64,000 nucleotides of DNA, taken from Corylus avellana (Eukaryota; Streptophyta; Magnoliopsida; Fagales; Betulaceae). Location of the stretch: the NCBI RefSeq assembly GCF_901000735.1, contig NC_081550.1:8211350-8275349 (forward strand). Direction: 5' to 3'. Shown piece by piece: positions 31,893 to 43,500 of this stretch. The translations under genes were made by a program, and so were the position numbers. Under the pieces are notes generated by a model. It was given only the letters and a program-made list of their open reading frames with translations. It was not told where the DNA came from and searched no databases. The number at the start of each line of letters is the position of its first letter. Position 1 is the first letter of the stretch.

Positions 31893-34800
31893 ATGGCGAT
31901 GCCACGTGCTGGAACCTTCGCCCGGTTCATCTTCCTCCTCTTGGCCTTGTACTGCGCAGTTGACCCTTTCAGGCACAGCGCAATCTCCGACTTCCCGGAC
32001 TTCGAAGCCTTCGCGGTGGACATGCCGGCTTGGTCCGAGGTCCCCACCCAGAGGGACACCCAGAACTTGCTCCAGAATTCCGAAATCAAGTTCCTCAACC
32101 AAGTGCAGGGCCCCGAGAGCATAGCGTTCGACCCTCTTGGCCGTGGACCCTACACCGGCGTCGCCGATGGGCGGATCGTCTTCTGGAATGGCCAGTCCTG
32201 GGAGGATTTCGCTTACACATCGCCTAATAGGTGAGTTCTTGCTGATCGGGGTTCTGGGATTTTGTGGGTTCTGTCCTGTTTGTGGGTTTTGAGTGTGAAC
32301 TGGGTGAGTGAAGATGGCGGTTGATTTGTGGGGAATTTAATATATGAAACGTTTAGTAAAAACCATGCACTCCTCTTAGAAAATATAGGTGTTTCCCAAA
32401 TAGGACTGTGCAGCCATGCACTTCACCTTTTATCCCTATAAATACCCCAATCCACTGTATTTGTTTTCAAATTTTGCTTGACATGTTTAGTGATAGCGAG
32501 TAGATCAAAGATTGATTCTTGACATAAGAGATCATTTGGCCGGGGAAACCCTGAATTTGGATTTTGAAAGAAGGAAATAGATATGAAAGAAATAGAAGCG
32601 CAACTATGTGAAAGAAGTGGTATTTTTGCTGTTTAGAAGCACATGTTTGTGAGCTCCAAAGTACACCTGCTGTATAATTAAGTTTTAGTATGTTTATGCA
32701 TACTGGTTAATCATAACTAACTATATTGTTCTGGGAATAAATAATTCTTTCTTTTTTTTTGGTGGGGGGTGGTTATGGAATATAATATATGGATAAAATG
32801 TGAAATATTATATTTGTTGATATATATAAAAATGATGTCATTTTTTTCATTGTTTTGGTTATTCCACTTATCTCCAGGATGCAATTGCTTTAGATTTTGT
32901 AAAGGAACTATCATGTTTTGACTTCTTCAGTATTCTCTTTTATTTGCCATCAAATTGGTTCTGGGTGTTGCGTGCTCACTGTAAAAATTGATGATTGCAT
33001 TAGAAATTTTCTCTTACCGTTGGTTGCTGAGAGAATTTACTTGCAGATGTCAGTAGTCTTCATCTTTTAGTTCAGACCTAATAAGCAAACAAATTCTGAA
33101 AACATGTCACACAAGATCAGCTAATAGGTTTCATCTGACAGCTTCCTTGATTGAATGAAGTGTCTGGGATCATTCTCTTGTTTTTGCTGGTTTTTAAAAT
33201 ATATCCCCCAGTTGTTTACTCGGTTATTTGATATTATCTTTTCCATCTTTTATTTGAATTCAGGTCAGAACTATGTAATACAAAACCATCGCCTTTGAGT
33301 TACTTGAAGAATGAGCACATTTGTGGCAGGCCTTTGGGGCTCCGATTTGACAAGAAAACAGGTGATTTATACATTGCAGATGCATACTTTGGACTATTGA
33401 AGGTTGGACCAGAAGGTGGTTTGGCAGCATCACTAACAACTGAGGCAGAAGGGGTGCCATTGAGGTTTACCAATGATCTAGACATTGATGATGCAGGGAA
33501 TGTTTATTTTACAGATAGCAGCACCAAGTACCAGAGGAGGTAAGCCCTTTGATGCTATTCCTTCTGAGATGTTGATGATGCATTTTTTTTTTTAAGTTTT
33601 TACTTCTTTGGATGTGAGTGGACTGGTGATATGGGATCAGGCCAATGCTGAAGAGAGCCACATATTTTACAATGTCCCACCCACAGTTTAAGTGCCACTT
33701 TCCCTATACAGTGCAGAGCAGAATGCAGAACACCACTTGATTTGTAATGTAGCATCCTCTTATAATAGATGGCATACAGTGTCTATTGTCCTTTAGGGCA
33801 TGAAAGAGAATGCAGTTCCCCTTTCTTATTGCAGTTTGACATTGTCTTATTATGGAAGGCATTCAAATGATACTTTGGTGCATGAAACTGAATGCAATTA
33901 GAAAGGATAATATTTCTCCATAGTGGTTGTGTAGACATGTGTTCTTATTACTCCAGTTTCCCCTCTCTCTTTGTTGGGATATGGTTAAATCCAATGTTTT
34001 TGACCTCTTAAATCAGTATATATGATAATTGAGAGAGTTAATACATTCTTTTACTATGAACCCTGAGATATTGAGCCGATTTGATATAGCGATTTTGAAT
34101 ATCTCCTTTCAGTCAAACTATTAATGGCTGATACTGCAGTGACCTGTCAGTAATTGATATGATTTGAGTTGTCTAAATTTGGATAATGTGTTTTACTTGT
34201 TTATTCAAAATATATCGCAATACTTTATAGGTGAATGATGTTGTGAATAAAGGGTCATAGCAGGCTGCATGCAGTGTTTCTTAACAATTGAAAAATAAAT
34301 TTTAGCTATCAAAGATTTTTCAGAATCTTGAATTTGCAACATCGCCCTTTTTTCCTTTTTTCCTAACACTTGTATTTGTTCCTGGGATCTTTCTCTAGCA
34401 TGTACTGAAGCTATTGCCTCATCTCCTTGTTCTAATAATTTTCAACTGTTTTAAGAACTGTCAGCTAGTTATTTTCTTGACTTTGAATACTACAATGCTT
34501 CTTTTGCTGTATACACCCTCCAAATATGCAGCATCATCCTTTTTTCTTTTTTCCTAACACTTGTATTTGCCCCTTAGATCTTTCCCCAGTATGTACTAAA
34601 ACTCTTGCCTCAACTTCTTGTTCCAATAATTTTCAATTGCTTCCAGAACCATCAGCTACCAGTCATTTTCTTGACTCTGAAACATGTAGGAATAGTTTCG
34701 AAAGTCTTTTCTCTTTTCTAAACTAAAAATACACTTTTCTCGTAACATTTAACAAACAATTCACTTTTCGTTGCACAAAACCCGAAACACTCTTCAAAAA

Positions 34801-36880
34801 ACAAAACACAACACACTTTTTAGAAAACCTTTCACACCTTATAGGAATATTTTGAGAAAATAGTTGTTTAATTTTGTCAAGTGTAGGGGCTAATTTATTA
34901 TTTATAAAAATATTAAAGGAAAAAAAAGAAAGAGAGGAAGGTGGTCACATAGCCACCCCCCCACGGAGGAAAGGGGTGGCCACGCGACCACCCCAACCAG
35001 ATAGGGGTGGCCCTGCGTCCACTTCTATCCTGGTCAAAGGGAATGACCATGTGGCCGTCCCTCTCCTCCGCTAGGGGTCACCCCATGGTGACTTTTTTAT
35101 TATTATTATTATTTTTTAATTAAGAAGTTAGCTTCACACCTGTTTGTGTTTTCCCAAGATAAGTGTGTTTAGTATTGAGTTTCCTTGAAAACACAAAACA
35201 CTTTCCAAAAAGTTTACCAAACAATTTTATTAAGTGGATCCCCCATAAAACATTTTCTCGAATGTAGACCCAACTCTTCTCAACTTTATATGCATCAAAA
35301 ACTCTTTCAAATCAAGACACAAAAAACACTCTTTAAAACCACTTACAAAATTTACCCATCATATTCCAACGATTGTCTCAGTCCAGCAAATCATTGGTTT
35401 ACAAGCCATTCAAAAGTATTGCTGTTGGTGGCCCTTGACAGATCTCTACTGCTCTTATCAAGCTATGGAGAACTCCTTGGTGTTTTCTGCTGCTTTTCAT
35501 AATGATCACTGGGTTTCTTTTTTTAATAGAAGAGAACCATTATTCATCTGTTTTAACACGGTTATTTCATGCAGGAACTTCATGCAGTTGGTTTTTTCTG
35601 CAGAGAATAGTGGGAGGGTTCTGAAATACGATCCAACTACTAAGGAAACCACTGTCCTTGCGAGGAATATCCAATTTCCAAATGGTTTGTCCTTAAGCAA
35701 AGATGGTTCCTTCTTCGTCTTTTGTGAAGGATCCATTGGCAGGTGAGTCTATCTCTCTGAGTGTACCACAGTTAACAAATATGTAGGCCATGCTTATGTC
35801 TAGAGTCTACATAAAATAAGTTATGTCTAGAGTCTACTTGACATGGAGCCTCATTTTGATCAACTGTTATTCATCCCCTTGTTTTTCTTTTGCATTGATT
35901 GTCAGTGGTCACAACTCACAAATATATTAGGTTGACTTGGAATTGGATGTTGAATGACTCCCAGTAAATGCCAATATTTGTTTGCTAGTTTTGGGTAATC
36001 ATGAGACTACTTTTGTTAAAAAAAAAAAAAATGTAAGAGTATGAGAATACTTTGGCATACAGATTGATTTGACGTCACTGTGAGACTCCTACACAGAGCA
36101 AGAGTTGCTTGCTTCTGGGACAGCTTTATAAAGAGTTCTTAACTCGGAAGTTGCAAGAGAGACGTTTCTCAGAATATATGTTCCCAAGCATTATACTCTT
36201 ACCTTTGTATTTTTGTTCAGTATTTTGATCAATGCTGTATGTAGGACAAGAGTAACTTTGTACCATATTAGTAGAACTGAATGTCCAAAGTAATTTGGTG
36301 TGCTACGATCAGAAATTCATACAGTTGCAAATGAGATAACTATAGAGTCCATAGGGATATGCCCCAAATAGGCTTCCTGAGAACAATTTTGGGTCTTTTG
36401 AAGCCATTGTTATCTGAATGCCTTTTGCTATCGTTTCACAGTTATTAACGAGTTCTCTTATCATATTGATTATGTAGATTAAGCAAGCATTGGTTGAAAG
36501 GTGATAAAGCAGGGACTTCAGAGGTATTTGCAGTCCTACATGGATTTCCTGACAATGTCAGGACCAATGCAAAGGGTGACTTTTGGGTGGCGATCCACTG
36601 CCGACGATCCTTGTATACTTATATTTCCTCATTCTACCCTCAAATTAGGAAAATTATCCTCAAGCTCCCAATTCCTGCAAAAATTCAGTTCTTGCTTCAC
36701 ATTGGCGGCATGCCCCATGCGCTTGTTGTCAAGTACAGCCCAGAGGGTAAGCTTTTGCAGGTATTGGAGGACAGTCAGGGAAAGGTTGTCAAGGCAGCAA
36801 GTGAAGTTGAGGAAAGGGATGGGAAACTGTGGATTGGGAGTGTTTTGATGCCTTTCGTTGCAGTTTACAGCTTGACTTGA
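31893..36880 (+). CDS. SSL3: Strictosidine synthase-like protein, SSL3 type
   Basis: Four exons (31893-32230, 33264-33539, 35575-35742, 36478-36880) with GT/AG junctions give a 394-aa protein, the usual length for the family. The N-terminus has a hydrophobic signal or anchor segment (about residues 9-22, FARFIFLLLALYC). The body is the six-bladed propeller of the Str_synth/SMP-30 family: GPESIAFDPLGRGPYTGVADG (about 72-92), CGRPLGLRFD, LYIADAYFGL, FTNDLDIDDAGNVYFTDSS, FPNGLSLSKDGSF, FPDNVRTNAKGDFWVA and GGMPHALVVKY. SSL proteins act in the secretory pathway. Most lack strictosidine synthase activity and their substrate is unknown, so alkaloid synthesis should not be assumed. The closest family member from memory is Arabidopsis SSL3. 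No inactivating change was seen. Confidence 0.93.
34340..34690. repeat. Tandem duplication of about 150 bp (191-bp period) in SSL3 intron 2
   Basis: The block CCTAACACTTGTATTTG...GATCTTTC...CATGTACT...TTGACT at 34362-34480 recurs, diverged, at 34553-34680. It is non-coding. Confidence 0.7.
34726..35420. repeat. Non-coding repeat with GC-rich GGGTGGC core in SSL3 intron 2
   Basis: AT-rich flanks full of AAAACACTTTTT-like words surround a GC-rich island (34940-35085) of alternating GGGGTGGCC and GGCCACCCC words. The island is the same kind of sequence as 3378-3540. It is probably a transposon-derived fold-back insertion. The ends were not resolved. Confidence 0.5.
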
Positions 36881-37127
36881 AGTGAAAGAATCCCATTTTT
36901 CCTGATAAAGAGCTTTGCTTGCTCATCCTAGAGGCAGTTCTTGTGGCATCCCCCTCCCCAACAAAAAACCAAAGAAAAGTTCTCGTTTTCCCCTTATTTA
37001 TCCACTTAAAAGAATCAGACACGTTGAGAACCTGGACTACTACAATGTAATCTGGGATCATTTTGATATGTATTGATTTATGTTTTACCTTTGTCCTGAC
37101 CATATTTCAACATATATTATCAGTTAA

Positions 37128-37305
37128 AACCCCAATGGGTTGGCTCAATGGTTGGACATGTGACTTTTGAGTATGCTCCTCAAGGTCTTAGGTTCGAAAC
37201 CCATCGAGTGTAAATTCCTTCTTGGAGCCATTGGACTGTGGGTTCACTCCTTGAATTAACTGATGTGTACTTACGCGAAACTCCTTGCCGAGACCCTCTC
37301 AAAGT
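37128..37305 (+). mobile_element. tRNA-derived SINE
   Basis: It has an A-box-like TGGCTCAATGG (37141-37151) and a B-box GGTTCGAAACC (37191-37201) at the spacing of a pol III promoter, followed by a non-tRNA body ending in CGCGAAACTCCTTGCCGAGACC. The target duplication was not resolved. It lies about 250 bp after the SSL3 stop codon. Confidence 0.7.
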
Positions 37306-37475
37306 TTGAGGCGATTTTCAAATCGACTTTTAAAGTTTTAATTTTTGCAATGCACTCTTCAAACTTTTAAATTTTTGCAATTCGACTATTCCATCAGCCA
37401 AAGCCGTTTTGATTGACGAAAACAGTTTTCTTCTTTTTCCCCCAAAATGCCCCCACATCCCAAGTTATATACACG

Positions 37476-37868
37476 TTTTTTTTTTTTTTTTTTTTTAAGG
37501 CCAGACCTGTTTCCTTGAGCTTCTTGAAGATCTCCTCGGCATCTTACGGTGGCTGCGGAGTTGGCGATGTCTCCGCCTTTACTTGTTCTTTTTCTTCTTC
37601 TGGCTCTTGTTTCACACCAACTCCAACTTCAATTTATCCAGAAATTCAAAGGCGGCTTTGTTGTTAGCAGCAGAAAGTCTTTTGTTATTGTCGAATTTGG
37701 GATTTACAGTGCCTCTCAAAGGCCGGTTAGGAATGGGCTCAGAAGTTGGTGGCTATTGCGGTGGCTATAGCCTATTGTTGTCACCATCATCGTCAAATCG
37801 TCCTCTGAGGCCGACGGCCTCTTCCAGGGAGCTAGAGCTCAAACGGCATATTCTCATGGAAGTGGGCT
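37476..37868 (-). pseudogene. Possible retro-pseudogene fragment, antisense, with poly(A)
   Basis: The minus strand shows coding-like text (NPKFDNNKRLSAANNKAAFEFLDKLKLE region, about 37615-37700). After frame breaks comes EEIFKKLKETGL (about 37500-37540), which runs straight into an A-run (T-run on the plus strand, about 37474-37496). The stops and the tail suggest a retroposed, truncated mRNA copy. The parent gene is not certain, and a PPR-type protein is only a guess. A plus-strand frame (37549-37770) overlaps but looks incidental. Confidence 0.35.
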
Positions 37869-37967
37869 AGAAACAAGCTTGGAAATCAATTAATTTGCTT
37901 TCATTGCTGCTTATATGATTATTATGTTTTCTTGTTTGCAACGCTCCAAAGTTAGAAAAGCATAAAA

Positions 37968-37968
<1 letters not shown>

Positions 37969-37999
<31 letters not shown>
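37969..37999. repeat. (TA)n microsatellite
   Basis: About 15 TA units between the retro-pseudogene fragment and a fold-back element. Confidence 0.95.
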
Positions 38000-38002
<3 letters not shown>

Positions 38003-38004
38003 TT

Positions 38005-38985
38005 CTATTGTCAATGTTTTTTTCAAATTATAGTTTGTATCAATGTCTTCCAAATCTATTAAAATTGTAATATTTTTTCAATGACAAAAATACTTTCAAT
38101 AAAAAAAATCAAAAAGTTTATTTAAAAAAATGTTGACCCTGCCATGGGTTCCTGCTCCCCTGCCAATCATTTGTTATCCACTCTCTCTTGGCCTCCTCCA
38201 ATCCTTCAACTGAAAATTATGCCCCTTCTATCAACTTTCTATCAAGAACTTGAAATATATGGCACACCAGGGTCTACCCTAGCACTTGTTTCCTAAAACA
38301 TAGTGAAGATAACAATTACAAATGAATGTATTAGAGCACTCACAATAGTTTATACAAATACACAGGAGCTTGTCTTGCGTATGACAGAGGCAGCGGTTTG
38401 CACAGAGAGAGATACCCATGTGAAATTGTGATATGCGGGGAGAGAGAGATGAAATTAAAAGGTGGGAAGAGGTTTTGGGAAAAGAGAGAGGAGCAAAGAG
38501 AAATACTATAAAATTAAATCAATGTGTGAACAATAACCGCTCCATGTAGTGGGATACTATTCACAAATGCTAAGAAAACCTATTTTACATATATTTTGGC
38601 TAATCCAATGTGGGGCTATTTTACAAAATTGGTTAATCATTTTAGATAAAAATGACGTATGGCTACTCTATTGTGTATGCTCTTGCAATCGTTTTGCATG
38701 TAATTTCATCTCTATAGTGTAATGTTGTAGGATGTAGAAAACAAATCGCGCTGCCATGGGTCTTCATTATTTTTCTTGTTTTAAAAGAAAATTATAGAAT
38801 TATTTTTGTCTTTTTTTTTAAAAAAAAAAAAATTGTAAAGGGTATTTTTGTATTTTTGCTAAAAAAAAAATGAGGTACATTGACAATCTTTTATAATTTA
38901 GAGTAGACATTAAAGTAATCTATAATTTAGGAGGAAGATTGACAAATAAGATTTTAGTAGAAAGATAAGTTTACTTTTTCCAAAA
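38005..38985. mobile_element. Fold-back element with nested MITE
   Basis: The left text (CTATTGTCAATGTTTTTTTC, AAATTATAGTTTGTATCAATG) is mirrored by the reverse complement of 38870-38985 (AAATTATAAAAGATTGTCAATG and similar). The MITE at 38334-38682 sits inside. Boundaries are approximate. Confidence 0.5.
38334..38682. mobile_element. MITE with GAGCA(C/T)..CACAATAG ends, 349 bp
   Basis: The left end GAGCACTCACAATAG and the inverted right end GAGCATACACAATAG flank an AT-rich core. The flanks are TTA (left) and TTG (right), a slightly decayed TTA duplication. It is related to 41363-41659 and to the fragment at 31145. Confidence 0.7.
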
Positions 38986-40296
38986 AAAATACATGAATTT
39001 TGAGATACAAATAAATTCCGAATTGGCATTTTTTATTGCTACCTAAGTTTAGGAATGAAAATACAATTATGGTTATTAGCAATATCTCCATCCCCATCAT
39101 GCAAGTACTATTTGCATTCGTGCAATTATTAAATATGGTTATTATCTATTATTCACATAAGAGGTAATAGGCGTTTTGAGCCTTGAAGTTGTAATTCCTA
39201 CTTCTAATAAATATAAAAAGGCAATATCTATAGTTGAACTATCTCTTTCAAGCTTATTTGCTATAATATTACAAATCCGGCAAACATAAAAAAAAATTTA
39301 AAAAAAAGTTTGAAATTCAAAACATAAAAAGAAAAACATGAAGTAAATTTAAATGTAGTACATTCACAAGTGAATGTTTTTTTTTTTTCTAATACATTCA
39401 CAAGTGAATGTTGATGGCAACATATCTATGGCACAGCATAACTCCAAATTAGCACACCTACAAATACAAATAATGAATCAATTAAATATAAAATATAATG
39501 ACAATTGTATTGTAATTAAAATACGACAAAATAATAATCTTCATTACTAACGGACTTCTAAGCAAAGAGAAAAAGATAATTTGATCATTGAATTTGAAGC
39601 TTAAATATATATATTATATATAGAGAGGATGTATATGCAATGAATAAGTGCATCTGCACACTCTAAAATCACTATCCATATTTTTGCTAATTGCATAGCG
39701 GATGCATGCGATTATTATCGGCACGCATTTTCACTCATAACTAAGGTTTTTTTTTTTTCTTTTCTTTTGCCACTCTCATTTAATACAATAAAGTGGGAGA
39801 AGGGCTAACTTAATCCTGCAGCCCAACAGCTAAAGTCCTAATGTCAAAACTAGAAAAAAATAATACTTATGTGGGAATAATCCTATCTGTGTGCTAGAAT
39901 AGAAATTCCCACCAAGGTGCAACCAAACAGCCTTCTTCTTCCACAAAATAAACGAAACGCATGTCTCCAACTTACGTTTTGAACTTCTCAAAATTGCAGC
40001 GCCAAAGGCAACTTCCCACGGTTGCACACCGCCGCTACCGGAGAGAACGCCGTCAGCCACCGGCTCAGCCCAGCGACACTGCTCCGACGTTGCAGCTCCG
40101 AGCAACCCACCGCTCAGCATTCTCAAACAGCTCGGGTCCACCTTCTGCCACCACGTCAGCCCGCGGAAAATCGCGCAGCACCATCGCACAGATTTACAAC
40201 GAGCGGTCTACTTCTTCGCCGATTACCACTTTGCACAGGTAACCCACTTGCACGATGGCTCACCGCACCGTATTGAAAAACACCCAAAATAGAAAT
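38986..40296. other. Intergenic DNA upstream of RFC1, no gene called
   Basis: 38986-39830 is AT-rich, with a duplicated palindrome ACATTCACAAGTGAATGT (39360 and 39397). 39950-40250 is GC-richer and has overlapping frames on both strands (93 aa plus, 119 aa minus) without a recognised domain. It could be RFC1 leader sequence, since a donor-like CACAGGTAACCC lies at 40239, or retroelement leader (see the PBS-like site at 40297). Confidence 0.4.
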
Positions 40297-40308
40297 GCTC
40301 TGACACCA
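40297..40308 (-). other. Copia-type PBS-like site
   Basis: The minus strand reads TGGTGTCAGAGC, one mismatch from the initiator-Met PBS TGGTATCAGAGC. It directly follows ...GGTTCTTACCA-TC, which could be an LTR end. No partner LTR or reading frame was found. It lies about 250 bp before the RFC1 start. Confidence 0.35.
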
Positions 40309-40556
40309 GATGGTAAGAACCGTAGTTCTTATAAACTAAAATCAGAGGAAAACAAAAGAAAAATAGGAAAAGAAACGGATTGATCACTTAGAGGGGGTCT
40401 GCCTCCACAATTTACTGAAGTTATTATTTCTTGAATAGCCTTATGGCACTAAAATTGAAATAAGATTGCTTGTTTTGTTGCCCAGGTTGTGTTTGAAACG
40501 TGACATTGAAAGAAAAAAATCGCGGCTTTGCGCTTTGAACCATCTACTGTGCAGAC

Positions 40557-43500
40557 ATGGTGAGTTAGGGTTTATGATTTTGTTCTTTTTCCTCTTATGG
40601 GAAATGACATTGGGTTCTTGGGAAAGTGAGAGAAGAGAAATACAATGCTTTAACCAAGGTTGTGAGTATAAACGAACAGAAGGTTAGGGTTTGATTGCGT
40701 TTTCATTAATCTAATACCAGAGTTTGTAATTTTGGTGTGTTGGATTTTTTGTTGGAATTATAGTCTGATAATAGGCAGGCAGATATAAGAAAGTGGTTTA
40801 TGAAGTCCCATGACAAGGGCAACGGCAAGGAATCCAAGCCTGCAACTCCTGCCCCAGCCAATTCGGAGAGACAGGTGGGCATACTTACATTTTACTTTCT
40901 TAAGTTTAATTTTGGGTTTGGTTCTGGGTTTTGGAAAGATAGAATGATTTCCAGTGTTTTGTTAAGTTTTTGCATGTGCATAAAGCTTGAATTTAACTTT
41001 GGTTTCTGGGTTTTGGCTAAAAATTTCAAAAATTGAATGAAATCCAAAATTTCGATATTTATGTATCAAGCAGGCAAAAAAAGAAAAGTATATGTTTACA
41101 TGTATGTGTATTTATGTATGTCTGCAAGTGTTAAATAAGGTATGAATAAGCTTGAAATCTTGATTCTCTTTGGGTTAAATTTCAAAGAATCAAATATAGT
41201 ACAAGCAGGCCATTGCTTAAGGTTTCTATTTTGTGCTGTGATCCTTTTGTAACTTGCTGCTATTTTATTTGTGTTTTAATAAAGTCAACTAGTGCTATGT
41301 TTGGTTGTTGATAAAACAAAGGAAATGAAAGGAAGAAATCATCTGATTGTTTTGGTTCCTTAGAGCATTCACAATGGACTCCTCAAATAAAAGTTAAATT
41401 TGAGGTGAAAAATTAACTTTATCAAATTTAGAGAGCCACTTTTAAAATGAGTCAAACATCAAACTCTCTAAACCTTTCTCTACTTTAATTAAATATTATT
41501 ATTTTATTAGTTTTAAACCAATCAATAGAGAGGATGGTAAAAAATAAGCTTGAAAAATTATATAATTTTTAACTTTTTGGCTCTTGGAATGGATGTTTTC
41601 ATGAGTTTTATTAAATTTTTGGAGAAAAGTTAAATATAAAGAGCCCATTGTGAATGCTCTTATATCCGCCTTCTTTATTTGAGAAATGAGTTACTAGCTC
41701 AGGGAAGAGGTTTTATTAGTCTAAGTTGGCCAAGAGGTTTTATTAGTCTAAGTTGAACGGAGGCATTTATGCCTCGGTCTCTCAAACTTACCAACATACT
41801 CCCTATCTCTGTTCCCTATTCCAGTGGGAGTGTCAAATCGTCTCGAAAAACTATAGAGAGACTTCATGTTGGGTGGAATTGGGAATGAATTTAAGTATCA
41901 TTTGGTTAATTGGTCACAGGTGTGTACACCAATGAAGTTTGGAGGGTTAGGGGTGTGAAAAACTTGATTAAATTTAATCAAGCTTTGATGGGTAAATGGT
42001 TGTGGAGGTATGCGACAGAAAGGAAGGCATTATGGAGGAAATTAGTGCAAATTAAATACGATAGTCATACGGGTGATTGGTGTTCTAAGGAGGTAGGGGG
42101 AATGTATGGAGTGGGAGTGTGGAAATGTATTCAAAGGGGGTGGGAAGGCTTTGCGCATCATGTGCGGTATGATATTGGAGACGGTACAAAAGTACTTTTT
42201 TGGCATGATGTGTGGTGTGGGGAACACCCTCTGAAACTTATGTTTTCGGCTTTATTCAATATTGCATGCAATAAGGATGCGTGGGTGAAGGAGTATATGG
42301 AGAGACCGAATGATATTCTTAATTGGAATGTCTAGTTTTTTTGGCCTGTGCATGACTGGGAATTGGAGGAGGTAACACACTTCTTTGCATTGTGTGGTGT
42401 GGGGAACGCCCTCTGAAACTTATGTTTTCGGCTTTATTCAATATTGCATGCAATAAGGATGCGTGGGTGAAGGAGTATATGGAGAGACCGAATGATATTC
42501 TTAATTGGAATGTCCAGTTTTTTCGGCCCGTGCATGACTGGGAATTGGAGGAGGTAACACACTTCTTTGCATTGTTGTACTCCCAAAAAATCAGACGTGG
42601 AGGTGAGGATAAAATGTGTTGGATTCCGTCTAAAAGAAATATATTTGAAGTGAAATCCTATTATCGGTCGCTCTCTACACCGTCACAGGCGTGTTATATG
42701 TGTTAACAATGTGGAGAGTCCATTGACCATCTACTCCTGCATTGTGAGGTTGCAACTGAGGTATGAAATGTATTCTTTCAACTCTTTGGAGTGAGTTGGG
42801 TTATGCCGCGAAAGGTGAGTGATAACTTGGAAAGTTGGAGGGGTCAATTGGGCAGTAGGCATGCTTTGCGTATATGGAGGCTCGTCCCATTATGTGTGAT
42901 TTGGTGTTTATGGCGAGAACGGAATGCACGCAGCTTTGAGGATAATGAGAGCGGCATGATTGAGTTGAGGAAGTTGGCATTACATACTTTGTTCTCTTTG
43001 AGCGGGACTTGGTCGAACTCGCATGAGTCCACCTTTTCTGATTTCTTAGAGCTTTGTAAATATTTTTCTATTCAATAGGGGTTTCCCTGTATACTTCTTG
43101 TATACATGGGTTGCACCCCTCTGCGCATTTGATAATATACTTATTACTTATAAAAAAAAATAATAATAATAAAAAAAAAAAATTATTAGAGTTAAATTTC
43201 ACTTTCTTTCCTTTCCCTTTTCTTTTGACAATCTGTTATCAATAGAGTAAAGAAAATGGATTGCCATTTGAATACTTCAATGAACAGAGGAATTGTTGTT
43301 GGTTTATTGTTTAGAGGAATTTTAAAAAATTATTGTTTCTATAAAGTAGATAGATATCAAAGGTACTGATAATCACCTAGTGCATATATGTAGTTGGTTA
43401 TTTTAAATTACTAACCCACGAATGCTAGAGACAAAATAAGTGTATCGGAAGCATGTATGACTTGATTTGATTTTAGGAAAACTTCACTTAACCCTTCTAA

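Noticed and set aside
31752..32124. Overlapping frames on both strands around SSL3 exon 1
   Set aside because: Shadows in GC-rich coding sequence. Only the 31893 frame splices into the conserved propeller protein.
31893..36880. A strictosidine (alkaloid) biosynthesis gene cluster
   Set aside because: Only one SSL-type gene is present. SSL proteins are widespread in plants without these alkaloids, and the neighbours are replication and respiration genes.
39961..40242. 93-codon plus-strand and 119-codon minus-strand frames as host genes
   Set aside because: Both are open merely because of GC-rich composition. No domain was recognised, and the segment may be RFC1 leader or retroelement leader.
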